A stretch of DNA of 64,000 nt from Debaryomyces hansenii CBS767 (GCF_000006445.2 NC_006044.2:62001-126000), one strand, 5' to 3'; numbered from the stretch's first letter, positions 53,900 to 64,000 are shown. Translations and numbers: made by a program. The notes: generated by a model from the letters alone, not told the origin.

Positions 53900-56485
53900 T
53901 GTTGCAAAATATTATTCCTTAGCCTGTAATTCAACTTCAAACTTTTTGGACAACTCCGAATTTTCTTTCATTAAATACTCCTCCCAAAAATATCCTACTA
54001 ATTTGTTTACTTAGCTATGGTGCACCTTCGCTATGGGCTCAACTCTCGTATAGGCAGGTTTGCGTATTTGGCTCGGGCGTATTGTCATTTCTTGACCGGC
54101 GTATTCGATATTCAAAAGCCTAGTTCACTGCACATTCCGACCTGCCAATCATAATGCTAATATAATTAATGATGTAAACGCATAAGCTTCCCTCCAATTC
54201 CTTTTCTTCGATATTCGCTAATTGTTCTCTAGTAACGCATACCCGAGAAATCTTAAATTTTAATCTTTTGTTTATTTCTTTTAGTACTGATGCAAAGAGG
54301 CTGCAAGTGCATCATCGCCTGCATGATTATTTTATCATATTCTAAATACTGATATCCGACTACCTATTTCTGTTAGATAATCGTACGCTAGAAGATAACC
54401 GGACCATAAGGTGCATAGATTTCTGTACGAGTAGAGATCTGCAACTTGTAAATGCGCAATTGATGATTATTTAATGCATGTAAACAATGCAGTGTTAATC
54501 GCAAATATAGACAGATCGAGATCGTAGCCAAATTGGTTTACGCCATGAAGTATTTTTTTTTCAAATGAAACCGCCCACTTACGGTACAGAATATATGACC
54601 AGAATACACGAATAAGTTGTGGCTAATGTGGTATTAGGAACTACCTAAGTGAACGATCAGAGAAGAACAAGAGCTATATTCATCGCTTGATTTTATGCAA
54701 TTATAAGGTCAGAAAATATGCTAATTCGGGATCGAGGGCCTCTACATTCGTGTTCATTCATGTACCTCGTATTTCAGGAAGTGCATATTCGCTGATGACC
54801 CGCGGGAAAAGGGGCCCAAATAACACCTCGTAATAAATGTGTCTTAACACCGATAGCATTCGCAATATAGCCAATTTACGTAGTGAGTCTTTATGTTTCT
54901 TCGGCATACTTGGCATACATTGGTTCAGCTCTCGATCTTCAAATACTGGTTGGATAATGATTAGTAAGAATTAATATCGGTGCATAGATCCCTACTAAGA
55001 GTGGTACTATCCCTAATGGACTCGAAAACAATTGTATATATACCTTGAAATGAGGGCCATGACACTACATGCAAATAATGGGTAGTACCGTGAATTTTTC
55101 ACATTTAGACTTCCGTGTACATCCCTGGTTATGAGACCATCGCTTTTAATTTTAACGTAAGAAACAGGATGTCGACTCGAAGACAATCGCTTATCAAATT
55201 CTAGGACGTACAATACCTATATGGCAGGTATATCTAAAATTCCTCGATATTAATAAAGCATCAAATCTATTTTAGATAAAGCCTTTTGGAGGATGTGGCG
55301 ATTTGACTTTGCTAAACTTGTTATCTCGTAAATTGTCTTTTTCGAGGCGTGGTCTAGCTTTATCTAGAGTTTTCTCGGAAATACAAAATGTGCGAAGGTA
55401 TGCCCAAGGATTGATATCTGGAACGGGCATTATTTTTAACGCCTGAGCATTATCTGCTCTAATAGAATTCGAATTAGGCCATAGATTAGTTATCACTAGA
55501 TAATGTTTTCTGTAGTTACTGTAATTGAATAATTTATTCGGTGAGAAGCCTCAATCGCCTTGAATCACGATGCTTGCAAGGGATTTGATTCAGATTCCTT
55601 AATTGTGGTTAACTAGGAATTATTGGCAAACAGAACTCAATCGCTGTAGATCTGGCCTCGGAACTCAACAAAAATAATCCAAATGCAATGCAACTCGGCG
55701 AATTCGTCCGTGATCTTGTACAGAATTACGAATATTGCATAATTGTCTTCGGAAATTTTGTTGTATCTGTGCAGAGTGAAAACAGTTTGCTTATATGGCT
55801 CAATATCTTCTTTCTGATAGCAGTATTAACCACCATCAATAAATATAAGAGGTCTATCCCATTTATCAAGTTCCTCGAAATTGTCTCAGACAACTTTTTC
55901 TCACCCGTGAACGTTAGGTTGAAACGAAGTTCCCCGCTACACACTACGAGATATTTCGTACAAAGGTCTCCTTACACCGTATAGTCGTATTCGCACATAC
56001 GAATTTGGTCTCCGCGTAGGAGGAGCAAGCTGATATCGAAGAACATGTGTGACAGAATCCCAAAACGAACAAGATAATGACCTTATAAAAGGAGTTGAGT
56101 CATGTATACGTTAACAAAAAAATTTCCAGCTGAAAATACGATAAATAATATTTGGCATGATATCGCAACTTTAGTTCTGGCGAGTTAGTAGCATCTATAA
56201 AGCAATTATAGAATCGTAAATAATAGACTTTATTTTCTGTCTGTATACTACTTGTAGTAAATTTCATAACTTGGTTTTTTTGCATTTTTTGGCATTTTCT
56301 CTGAAAATTGCATAAAATTAAATCATGGGTGAGAAAGATTCGTTTTATTAATTATCACGAATAAAAAGAAAGGCTAGTTCGCCAGTTGAAATTATGTCAC
56401 GGCTAAATGAAATATATTAATTATATAAAATATGCGATCCATAGCAGCACTATGCTTTAGATATTATATTTACTTAATATACTTA
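53900..56485. other. Long intergenic region upstream of the adhesin
   Basis: 2586 bp with no gene I can support. It contains the adhesin promoter at its left end and the SLD2 3' end at its right. A 74-codon minus-strand frame (55272-55496, GTG start) has fairly protein-like composition but no recognisable match, and may be a relic. An ORF at 55688-55984 looks like chance. Long promoters are common before regulated surface-protein genes. Confidence 0.5.
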
Positions 56486-57865
56486 CTATCTACGATTTTG
56501 CATTCGCTTTTTGAATTTCTTAATCCTAGGGTCATTAATCTTGAGCCGTTGATAATTCATTCTCACTGGCTTAACCTTTCCTTTCATATCTTTATGATTT
56601 GGATCTTGGTGGACATATTCTTCTTCGCTAGTTGTTTCGTCCTCTTCATGCATGTTATTCACCTCCATATAGTCCACGAGATTCTTCCGAGCTTCATCAT
56701 CAAGTTTTTTGACTTCATCATGAATATTAGCATTCTTTAATTTATCTTCCTTAGTTTCTTCCGTGTTTGGTTTAATCTTCCATCTTCTGGTTGTACGCTT
56801 TTGCGTTATTCTTTTCCTTTTTGGGCCATTAGTCGCTGTATCTTTTTCTATAGTGTCATCATCATCGTCTAATTCAGCAGCCTCTTCCTCATTTTCTATG
56901 CTATTTATCAAATCAGGGTCTTCCTTGATGTTTTTGTAATCATTGAAAATATCAGAAAGCTTTCTATTATTGCCAAACGAGAAGAGCCTATGGGGTTTTA
57001 AAGGTGATGGTGAAACCTGAAATTTTAAGGGTGCTGGCAGTTTTGTTGGCGTAATTGGGTCTATAATATTCGATCTAATTGAGGAAATTATTTTCATTGA
57101 AGAATTTGTATGTAAGTCTTCAGCTACTACATTATCCTTGTCATTGGAATCATCATCCATATCGAAGTTGAACTTATTATTGACTTTGGCCAAATATTGT
57201 GGAGTTTCCATATTCTGCAAAAGAGACACTTTATTCCTTTCCGGTGTATGCATTTCAATACGTGTATTTTTAGCAGACGAAGCCTGTTCAAGTTTCTGCA
57301 TCAACGATTTGTTTCTAGGCCCTCTGTTATTAGTAGGAGTCAATTCCAGAAGGTTAATTCTATTCACTCTCGTTTTAGTTGGGGTCTTAAACGTGTCTTC
57401 TGGAGCTTCGTCTTTCTGATTACTATACGTATCTGTACTCCTGCTTCCTACCTTATTCTTCAAAGGCGAGGAATCTGGTGGTGTTAGTCTTATATCAAGA
57501 ATAGACAAAACTTTTCCATTGGCTTGAGGTGTTGGCCCCAATTCCGTATCTTGATTTTTGAGCTTATTATTACTAGAGTCTGAATTTTCATTGTTAAATT
57601 CTTCAACATCCTCAGCATCTGACTGTGACTCTGACATATTGATATCTATACCAATATTTGCTGATTCCAATGTTCTTTTATCCTGAATATTACGGACATT
57701 GTTCGTTTTAGCCTTTAGAACCTTATATGTCTTATACAATTCATAAACCTTAGGGTCCACTTTTATATCCAGTCTGGATGGTATTCTATTATTTGAGCGT
57801 TGAAATTCATGTTCCCAGACTTTTATGGCTTGTTTCAACTGAGTGATACTTTCTTGATGTGGCAT
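56486..57865 (-). CDS. SLD2: DNA replication initiation regulator Sld2/Drc1
   Basis: A 459-residue protein whose N-terminus (ITQLKQAIKVWEHEFQ, then NRIPSRLDIKVDPKVYELYK) is the conserved Sld2 domain. The rest is disordered and rich in S/T-P sites (for example TPTKTRV, LLELTPTNNRGPRNKSL, TPERN, TPQYL, TPTKLPAP, SPSPLKP), as expected for a target of S-phase CDK. Phosphorylated Sld2 binds the BRCT repeats of Dpb11 and starts replication with Sld3. The basic end (KRKRITQKRTTRRWKIKP; final KKFKKRMQNRR) is also typical. Start ATG 57865 gives a length close to the S. cerevisiae protein (453). In S. cerevisiae SLD2 lies close to KTI12, and both are present here. Confidence 0.92.
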   Translation of the reverse strand: MPHQESITQLKQAIKVWEHEFQRSNNRIPSRLDIKVDPKVYELYKTYKVLKAKTNNVRNIQDKRTLESANIGIDINMSESQSDAEDVEEFNNENSDSSNNKLKNQDTELGPTPQANGKVLSILDIRLTPPDSSPLKNKVGSRSTDTYSNQKDEAPEDTFKTPTKTRVNRINLLELTPTNNRGPRNKSLMQKLEQASSAKNTRIEMHTPERNKVSLLQNMETPQYLAKVNNKFNFDMDDDSNDKDNVVAEDLHTNSSMKIISSIRSNIIDPITPTKLPAPLKFQVSPSPLKPHRLFSFGNNRKLSDIFNDYKNIKEDPDLINSIENEEEAAELDDDDDTIEKDTATNGPKRKRITQKRTTRRWKIKPNTEETKEDKLKNANIHDEVKKLDDEARKNLVDYMEVNNMHEEDETTSEEEYVHQDPNHKDMKGKVKPVRMNYQRLKINDPRIKKFKKRMQNRR

Positions 57866-57989
57866 ATACTATCTTTTGAAGTGTCTTGAAGATAAAATCT
57901 ATAGTTGGTAATAGTAAAAAAAAAAGATATTTATTGCGCGACGCGATCTTCACTTTATTCTATACATTAATCTCAAATATATACATCAA

Positions 57990-59936
57990 TTAGTCTAAAT
58001 TATCTACAAACTCTTTTACGTTCGAAAAACTTGGGTTACTTTCATTATCATTATTCATTGAATTGAGCATCTTGTAGACCGAGTTTTTGAAGCTTCTTTT
58101 CTCCTCATCAGAGTTAAATACATTGTTATTCAACTCAAAATCATCAATAAAGGAACCTGCTATAGATGTCGAGTGGTTCCAATAGTTATTTAAAAAGTGA
58201 ACTATTGCTGATCTGTCGTTGCGGATAGCCAAATATACTACCAACCTTACCCAATTCTTAATGGAAGATTTGCTGTCAATCTTACTATTGTTCAATAAAT
58301 TAAAGGATATTTCCCAGGTGTTCCAGAATTTAGCCCAGTCTCCAGCATTACCGTACGTGAAGAGGAGCAATTCTTTAAATGAATTAGTAGTTGAAGCATT
58401 TTCATCGATCTTTTGGTTATAGTAGTTAATTAAGTCTAAAGTATCCCTTGCCCTATTCTTTGCTTGGAAAATTGAGGGCTGACCAGGTAAATCAGGAAGA
58501 TCACCTTCTTGATAAATAATATCGTCGATCATTCTAGAGCCAATTACGGTATCATTTTTTTGAACAAATGATAATCTCCAAAGCAATGGGAGGAATTCAG
58601 GATGGCGTGACATGTCAATTTGTTCTTTTGAAAACTGGAACAAAGAGGACACAAATTGAGCCAACTTATCGTATAACTCGTCCGAGTAAGAATTCATTTG
58701 TTTCGAATTAGATAAGTCAAAATGCTTTTTAATCTCTGGTGAGTCAATCAACAATTTCATGAAATCGACCATATCTTGAGTTCTTTCCTTTGATAAATCT
58801 ATACTATTGCTTAATATTATCTGTAAGGAGCTATATTTATCTAAAAGTATGGAAGTTAGTTTCTCCAAGGACATGACGTCTGAATTTTGAATATGAATTG
58901 ATCGGTAAAAATTGAATCTTGTATTATAATCTTTTATAGTTGGTTGTTGGAAATCAGATTCAAAACCTTTTATATGTTGTCTTAAGCTGTCGACAGTCAA
59001 GCTTTCTCCTGTCAATTTGTGAAGGTACGATTCCAAGGACTCATTTGACTGGGAAGCAGAGTACAGTCTCATTTGTTGAAAACGTCTTGCAAAAGGCGTC
59101 ATCGTATGGAATCTTCTAATGCCAATAAAAATATCATCAGACTCTTCTGTTGCAGATTCTGGAGTCGAGTATTTTTCTATATCTTCTTCTCGACACCACA
59201 AAGTTTCTAAATTCAATTCATCTCTTCTACTGTCGGTCAAGATATGTATGCATGTATTATTGACTGCAGTATCACACATTACCCAACTATTTGGTGTTCT
59301 GCCATAATCGTTGTCGGTTGCAAGTGGGCCCTTCCTGGCTCTTCTAAGCATACGACGACGTGCTGCCGGCGTCTTACTATTCGAAGCCATCCCTTCTATT
59401 TTAGGAATCAAGTTGTAATTATGCTTTATATAAGTCCTGAGCTCGTTAGATGCCTTGTAGATATGCTTTTCTGATTTCCCAGTACAAATAATCATATAGT
59501 CGGTTGGTTGGTTATCTGCGTGATACTCATTTTCAGGATCTAATTGCGTCAAGTCAAATAATTCGATATCTTCTAAACCATATTCATTTGAAAGTAGCTC
59601 TAAAAACGTATTAACACTCGACGGTGCATGATCTGGAACAAAAGGCAATTCAACATTCTTATTTTCCAATAAAGGCGACGACGAATCATCACGTAAATAC
59701 CACGGAACAGACTCTTCTGCATTCATTTCAGCCTTAGACAACCCATCCTGTACCTCATTTATATTTCCTTTCGATGCCTGTTCGGTTGGTTCGATTGGAT
59801 CTTCCCCAACTGGTTCACTCAAGTTTGACTTTAAATTCTGACTCGCCGAATAATACCTATAATTATTAGCTCCAATAAATCGACGAACAACGTACGGAGC
59901 ACTTCGACGGCCCACATAACCCAATAAGTTTGCCAT
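57990..59936 (-). CDS. ATP25: Mitochondrial Atp25, ATP9 mRNA stability and Atp9 assembly factor
   Basis: A 648-residue protein with a basic mitochondrial presequence (MANLLGYVGRRSAPYVVRRF). Residues ~105-260 match the Atp25 N-terminal RsfS-like half (DYMIICTGKSEKHIYKASNE, SNSKTPAARRRMLRRARKGP, SWVMCDTAVNNTCIHILTD). The C-terminal half (~320-640) is helical. In S. cerevisiae the protein is cleaved: the C-terminal part stabilises the mitochondrial ATP9 transcript and the N-terminal part helps Atp9 ring formation. It shares a 186-bp divergent region with UTP11. ATP25 and MTG1 are neighbours in S. cerevisiae and lie close together here. Confidence 0.93.
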   Translation of the reverse strand: MANLLGYVGRRSAPYVVRRFIGANNYRYYSASQNLKSNLSEPVGEDPIEPTEQASKGNINEVQDGLSKAEMNAEESVPWYLRDDSSSPLLENKNVELPFVPDHAPSSVNTFLELLSNEYGLEDIELFDLTQLDPENEYHADNQPTDYMIICTGKSEKHIYKASNELRTYIKHNYNLIPKIEGMASNSKTPAARRRMLRRARKGPLATDNDYGRTPNSWVMCDTAVNNTCIHILTDSRRDELNLETLWCREEDIEKYSTPESATEESDDIFIGIRRFHTMTPFARRFQQMRLYSASQSNESLESYLHKLTGESLTVDSLRQHIKGFESDFQQPTIKDYNTRFNFYRSIHIQNSDVMSLEKLTSILLDKYSSLQIILSNSIDLSKERTQDMVDFMKLLIDSPEIKKHFDLSNSKQMNSYSDELYDKLAQFVSSLFQFSKEQIDMSRHPEFLPLLWRLSFVQKNDTVIGSRMIDDIIYQEGDLPDLPGQPSIFQAKNRARDTLDLINYYNQKIDENASTTNSFKELLLFTYGNAGDWAKFWNTWEISFNLLNNSKIDSKSSIKNWVRLVVYLAIRNDRSAIVHFLNNYWNHSTSIAGSFIDDFELNNNVFNSDEEKRSFKNSVYKMLNSMNNDNESNPSFSNVKEFVDNLD

Positions 59937-60122
59937 TACTAACTAATATTTTATGGTAGAGATTGTCTTTGTAAAGGTATCTTCAATGGAAAATTTAACA
60001 AGTGTCGTGCAAGATAATAATTTTGCGATAATAAATTTTTTTGATTCTGCTCATCTATAAGTTGCAGATTTAATCTTTAACACCTGAAGATTAGTTTGTA
60101 TATATGACGATATAATTACAAT

Positions 60123-60869
60123 ATGGCAAAACTTGTTCATAATATACAGAAGAAGCAGCATAAGGAACGTTCCCAAACCCAAGATAGGGCCAAATATGGT
60201 CTTTTGGAAAAGAAAAAGGATTATAGATTGAGAGCGGCAGATTACCATAAGAAACAAGCAGCTTTAAAAGCATTGAAACATAAGGCGTCTAGTTATAACC
60301 CTGATGAATACTATCATGCTATGACAAGCAAAAAAACGGATGATCGGGGGGTATTGGTGGCTGATCGTGGAAATGAAGCGATGTCCGTGCAGCAGGTTAA
60401 ATTATTGAAAACTCAAGATGTTAATTATATTAGAACTATGAGATTAAATGAGTTGCTGAAGATCAACAAACAAAAAGACAATTTGGATTTTAAATCACAG
60501 GGAAAACATACAGTATTTGTGGACTCTTTCGATAAGCAAAAGCAATTTAAACCAGAAGAATTCTTTGAGACAGACAAAAGCATGTTGAAAAGACGTGAGA
60601 ATAGGTTGAAAATAGATCAGTTGGAGAAGAACGAGAATTTGATTAAACAGGACCCAATAGAAGATCAGAACCAGAAGGACAAACAGGACTTGAAGAAGTT
60701 GAAGCAATACAAATTATTGAAAAGGAGATTGGAAAGAGAACAGCAGTTGAAGGAGGTTGAGTCTAAAATGGAATTAACAAAAGAGTTAATGAAGAAGGGA
60801 AGCGAAAAAAAGACGGTCGATTCTAATGGCAAAGTTCAATTTAAATGGAAAAATCAAAGAAAACGTTAA
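60123..60869 (+). CDS. UTP11: U3 snoRNP / SSU processome subunit Utp11
   Basis: A 248-residue, highly basic helical protein. It matches Utp11 from the start (MAKLVHNIQKKQHKERSQ; FGLLEKKKDY-like YGLLEKKKDYRLRAADYHKK), through LKHKASSYNPDEYYHAM and VKLLKTQDVNYIRTMRLNE, to KHTVFVDSFDKQKQFKPEEF and the Lys/Glu-rich coiled-coil tail. It is part of the small-subunit processome and needed for early cleavages of the 18S precursor in the nucleolus. Its divergent partner is ATP25, and it converges on KTI12 with 99 bp between them. Confidence 0.96.
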   Translation: MAKLVHNIQKKQHKERSQTQDRAKYGLLEKKKDYRLRAADYHKKQAALKALKHKASSYNPDEYYHAMTSKKTDDRGVLVADRGNEAMSVQQVKLLKTQDVNYIRTMRLNELLKINKQKDNLDFKSQGKHTVFVDSFDKQKQFKPEEFFETDKSMLKRRENRLKIDQLEKNENLIKQDPIEDQNQKDKQDLKKLKQYKLLKRRLEREQQLKEVESKMELTKELMKKGSEKKTVDSNGKVQFKWKNQRKR

Positions 60870-60968
60870 TATTTTGTGAGGCTTAGTCCCAAACCAACTT
60901 GTATATTATTTTTGGCTATATATATATAATATAATAATTATAGAGTTTAATCTGTTTGTATTTGGAGC

Positions 60969-61847
60969 TCAATCATCATTATCGAGACTTCTGTTGACGT
61001 ACTCAACAAATAATGGAGTGATCCTATCAACATCTACACTTCTCATTCTATTCAAACTGATATATGACCTTCTTATCCGCTGTAACTGGGCTATACTTAC
61101 ACTTGTAGCAGGCATTTCGATGAACAATTTCTTTTCTTTATCTATTAACGCTTCTCCCCCAATACTCATTAATTGTTGGTGTTGAACGATCTTGCCTATT
61201 ACTGCCAGTGTTTGTTTGTCGAGTTCTTGCAAAAAATCATTTCCCGAGGTTGGTTTCACTAAAGTAGCTGCATTAGGAGGAGGAGGACGCTTCAAGACAA
61301 GACAATCCCAAATTTCATCTATTGGTAATGTCTCCTTGTCATAATCAGACATAATAGTAAATAGAGGTGAATCCCACCTAGTGTCATTATTAGGTTCTTC
61401 ATATCTCATGCTCAATTGTTTAATAAGTTCATCATCCCACTTTTTTTCGTCATTATTTTCATTATTCCATTGAATACTCGTATTTAAAGAGCTCATTACA
61501 TGGATAACACAATGTGGTGTTACTACTCCCTTCGCTTCGCAGTATAATTGGTACCTAAACCCTTTAATATATGCCAAAGAATCTAAAATAACAAAATTAG
61601 TACGAGATAAGTCTCTTTTAACAGCAGACATTTGACTACCTCTAGCATGTTTCTCCATGTTCGAATCTTTGTATGAATCGTGAGAAATTCCTAATGTTTC
61701 ATCAGAGTGATAAATTATAGAATAGTTATGTCCTGGTCCGTTCGATTCTTTAGCAGAATTGATTTTGTCTTCTAATAACAGTTGTAATTTCTTAGCCCAT
61801 TTTGTTTTACCCGATGAAGGCAACCCTGTGAATGTTATCAAGGGCAT
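60969..61847 (-). CDS. KTI12: Elongator-associated P-loop protein Kti12
   Basis: A 292-residue protein starting MPLITFTGLPSSGKTKWAKK, with P-loop GLPSSGKT at 8-15. It also has the YHSDETLGISHDSYKD block, NFVILDSLAYIKGFRYQLYC (Walker-B-like) and HCVIHVMSSL, in the order of Kti12 (related to PSTK kinases). Kti12 binds tRNA and Elongator and is required for wobble-uridine modification (mcm5/ncm5). I start at ATG 61847, where the family starts; a longer frame begins at GTG 61889. The start is divergent from MTG1, with 133 bp between ATGs. Confidence 0.95.
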   Translation of the reverse strand: MPLITFTGLPSSGKTKWAKKLQLLLEDKINSAKESNGPGHNYSIIYHSDETLGISHDSYKDSNMEKHARGSQMSAVKRDLSRTNFVILDSLAYIKGFRYQLYCEAKGVVTPHCVIHVMSSLNTSIQWNNENNDEKKWDDELIKQLSMRYEEPNNDTRWDSPLFTIMSDYDKETLPIDEIWDCLVLKRPPPPNAATLVKPTSGNDFLQELDKQTLAVIGKIVQHQQLMSIGGEALIDKEKKLFIEMPATSVSIAQLQRIRRSYISLNRMRSVDVDRITPLFVEYVNRSLDNDD

Positions 61848-61980
61848 TTTTGTTCTACTATCTATTCTTCTATCTGTTAAATTTTTCACATCGATTTGAA
61901 AATAAAATTCAATTTACGAAACTGATGAGGGAAGATAATTGATTAACATGCACCAAACAATTTTATCCTAATACATTAAT

Positions 61981-63090
61981 ATGTCGTTTATACCTAGACG
62001 GATATTTCCCAACTACTCCCTACCACTATCCAACTTTAAGGGACACCATCAAAAGGCTCTAACCAAATTTGGTCATTTGGCTCCTCAGATTGATTTAGTA
62101 CTTGAAGTCAGAGATTCAAGAGCTCCCGTATCAACGAAGAACGTATTATTTGATAGAGTATTGGCTCAGAAAGAGAAGATTATACTATATACCAAAAAGG
62201 ACCTCTCAGTCTTGAAAAGTGACTTGATAAGAAAGTGGCACGATGCAAGCAACGAAGAATGTTTATTCATTGATGCTAGAAGTAAAGGCGATGCCCAAAA
62301 AATCATTGATCTAGTGGGGAAAAGGTATTATGCGATGACTCCTCCTCCTCCATTAGGGCTTAGACTTATGATTATTGGTATGCCAAATGTTGGAAAGTCG
62401 ACCTTGGTGAATACGTTAAGGAATGTTGGATATAGTTCAAAGATTACTGGAGCTATATCAGGAAAGAATAGGAAAGTAGCGAAGACTGGTGGACAGCCTG
62501 GTGTCACAAGAGCAACAAGTGAGATCATTAGACTTAGCACTAAGCCCGATATACTTGTATATGATACACCGGGTGTATTTCTACCAACCGTTAAGGATAA
62601 CGAAACCATGCTAGCACTAAGTCTTATCGGGTGTGTTCATACCTCCTTCATCGATCCAGTTATACAGGCTGATTACTTGCTTTATTTGTTGAATTTACAG
62701 GACCCTACGGGATCGAAGTATAAAGAATATATCGATCATCCTACGAATTCTATTGATGAACTACTCTATCATATCGCTCTCAAAAGAAATAAACTCGGAA
62801 AAGATGATTCATACGATGAACTTGGAATGGCTACTCATTGGACAAGTCTTTGGAAACAAGGAAGACAAACGAAATATAAGGGATTATTTGATTTACCAAC
62901 AATTCTAGAGATAAATGGTGATGAATTACAAAGCATTTTCAAGAATGAACGAGAAAGAATTAGTAGCATGTCTGTGAGTGATAAAATTGAAAATAGTTTA
63001 GGCGAGGACGGCACTGCATCATCGAAACATCGGAAGAGAACAGCCAAAGATAGAAAATACGACATACAAAACCAATTGTTTAAATTGTAA
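61981..63090 (+). CDS. MTG1: Mitochondrial ribosome-assembly GTPase Mtg1
   Basis: A 369-residue circularly permuted GTPase of the YlqF/RbgA type. G4 TKKD (71-74) comes before G1 GMPNVGKST (133-141), G2 Thr176 in GQPGVTR, and G3 DTPG (195-198). The start (MSFIPRRIFPNYSLPL) is suited to a mitochondrial presequence, and IDLVLEVRDSRAPVST is the family's typical lead-in. Mtg1 acts late in assembly of the mitochondrial large ribosomal subunit at the inner membrane. The tail is Lys/Arg-rich. It converges on the last gene of the window with only 22 bp between their stops. Confidence 0.95.
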   Translation: MSFIPRRIFPNYSLPLSNFKGHHQKALTKFGHLAPQIDLVLEVRDSRAPVSTKNVLFDRVLAQKEKIILYTKKDLSVLKSDLIRKWHDASNEECLFIDARSKGDAQKIIDLVGKRYYAMTPPPPLGLRLMIIGMPNVGKSTLVNTLRNVGYSSKITGAISGKNRKVAKTGGQPGVTRATSEIIRLSTKPDILVYDTPGVFLPTVKDNETMLALSLIGCVHTSFIDPVIQADYLLYLLNLQDPTGSKYKEYIDHPTNSIDELLYHIALKRNKLGKDDSYDELGMATHWTSLWKQGRQTKYKGLFDLPTILEINGDELQSIFKNERERISSMSVSDKIENSLGEDGTASSKHRKRTAKDRKYDIQNQLFKL

Positions 63091-63112
63091 TATACATATA
63101 CGTGTACATAGA

Positions 63113-63844
63113 TTAATTTAAGAGATCATTAATATCTGGTAATGCCTCATATTCACCTTCACCAGCACCGTAATTCCCTTGGGCATTTTTCATCATAAAT
63201 ATATCATTTAGGTTATTATTATTTAGCATTTTCCGCTTCTTTTTGGCTTCAACTTCTTGTTTTACGTACTTTGTATCAAGCTCCTTTATAAGCTTCTTTG
63301 CAACATTCTTAGAATTTTTGTTGACATCTGTAAGCCACTCATCATTGGTTGTTGAATTTATTTTCAATACATTAGATAAATTAAATAGGTTTGTCGAGGG
63401 GCCAGAGTTATCATTTTCATTGGAAATTAGATTGTCTCGAATAAAATTTGGATTGTTCAAATATTCATGGAGATTTCCATCTTCCAAGGATTTAATGATA
63501 ATCTTCTTGATATTTAGATTGAATTTATGAATTGCAGGCGAAGATACCAACAATCTAGAAGAAACGCCAAAATGGGATAACTTTGGAAAAGAAATTAGCG
63601 AATCATTAGATAGAGTCACTTTATTATTTTCCACAAAGAATGTATCTGAGTCATTACTTTCATTATCCTTGTTCTTTCCTTTGGTATCTAAATCCCTAGA
63701 TAATATAAATGATTCCATTAAGCTATTAGTAGCCGCATTTGGAAGATTTGTTTCATTTGATGACTCTTCATCGTTTTCTTGTTTTATTGGGTTTTCATCA
63801 GGCGAATCAGTATTTGACGTAAAGGATTTCCCACTAGTAGTCAT
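63113..63844 (-). CDS. Unrecognised protein, possibly truncated by the window edge
   Basis: From the first ATG (63844) this is a 243-residue protein. A polar, Asn/Ser/Glu-rich first half is followed by a better-ordered second half with LLVSSPAIHKFNLNIKKIII, EWLTDVNKNSKNVAKKLIKE and a Lys/Arg run (KKKRKML). No known motif is recognised; the basic run could direct it to the nucleus. The same frame stays open upstream to the end of the window (64000), so the true start may lie outside, or the open stretch may simply be promoter. It converges closely on MTG1. Confidence 0.7.
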   Translation of the reverse strand: MTTSGKSFTSNTDSPDENPIKQENDEESSNETNLPNAATNSLMESFILSRDLDTKGKNKDNESNDSDTFFVENNKVTLSNDSLISFPKLSHFGVSSRLLVSSPAIHKFNLNIKKIIIKSLEDGNLHEYLNNPNFIRDNLISNENDNSGPSTNLFNLSNVLKINSTTNDEWLTDVNKNSKNVAKKLIKELDTKYVKQEVEAKKKRKMLNNNNLNDIFMMKNAQGNYGAGEGEYEALPDINDLLN

Positions 63845-64000
63845 GATAGAAGTCAACAAAGGAAATTTTCCTATCTTCTCATCTTCTCTAAAGGGTAATC
63901 GTACCAAGATAAATGCATACACAAAACTTTCATTTACTTTTATCTTTGAAGGTATTAAAATACACACTTTAATCTCATCATTGGGTTTTTGGACATATCT
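63845..64000 (-). other. Upstream region or N-terminal coding end of the last gene
   Basis: The minus-strand frame of the last gene has no stop from 63844 to 64000, encoding a basic and partly hydrophobic stretch with no ATG in frame. It may be leader or the 3' part of a longer coding region. Confidence 0.4.

Noticed and set aside
55688..55984. 98-codon plus-strand ORF upstream of the adhesin
   Set aside because: No recognisable motif, and it overlaps an equally long minus-strand frame. Treated as chance.

Overview
This 64 kb window is nuclear DNA of a budding yeast. Most genes are intronless, AT-rich and closely packed on both strands, and many are recognisable orthologues of Saccharomyces genes. 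Three short introns have yeast-type signals (GTATGT or GTAAGT donors, xACTAAC branch sites). The best clue to the lineage is codon 68 of the Put4-like permease (12621-12623). It is CTG at a position where fungal amino acid permeases typically carry Ser in the K-S-R-H-V-Q motif, which fits the CTG clade, where CUG is read as Ser. With an Hyr/Iff-type adhesin, the closest guess is Debaryomyces or a near relative. Residues given below as Leu from CTG codons are probably Ser.

Layout. 1-1012: end of an MFS permease. 1432-7208: a cluster of NADPH-type MDR reductases (YNL134C/toxD-like) with three intact copies, one inverted broken copy and one short relic; each copy with a visible upstream region has a Yap1/Cap1-like site. 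7417-11271: HMT1, MXR2, TSC13, a small spliced RRM gene and MBF1. 11590-11663: tRNA-Ile(AAU). 12420-14207: spliced PUT4-like permease. 14432-21626: UTP10, HSP10 (first exon is only the start codon) and a Rab5 GTPase closest to YPT52. 21627-24169: gene-poor stretch with two related, broken genes for small secreted proteins. 24170-34795: RPL4, a PRY/RBT4-type secreted protein, IML2, GMH1, an unknown disordered protein and the HEL1-like RBR ligase. 34931-43504: SET-domain lysine methyltransferase, PAM16, SET3-like PHD/SET protein and an F-box/LRR protein. 43614-53899: YOR1-type ABC pump and a GPI-anchored Hyr/Iff adhesin with 17 tandem 159-bp units. 53900-56485: long non-coding upstream region. 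56486-64000: SLD2, ATP25, UTP11, KTI12, MTG1 and an unknown gene.

Themes. Ribosome biogenesis and translation are strongly represented (UTP10, UTP11, RPL4, the SET methyltransferase, KTI12, HEL1), as are mitochondrial functions (HSP10, PAM16, ATP25, MTG1, MXR2). Stress and surface functions form the variable part (MDR cluster, YOR1, PRY-like protein, adhesin, small secreted pair). Gene order around PRY/IML2/HEL1/GMH1/SET3/PAM16 matches pieces of S. cerevisiae chromosomes X and XI, and SLD2/KTI12/UTP11 plus ATP25/MTG1 match pieces of XI and XIII. Several starts were set at the first in-frame ATG because longer reading frames begin at TTG or GTG codons.
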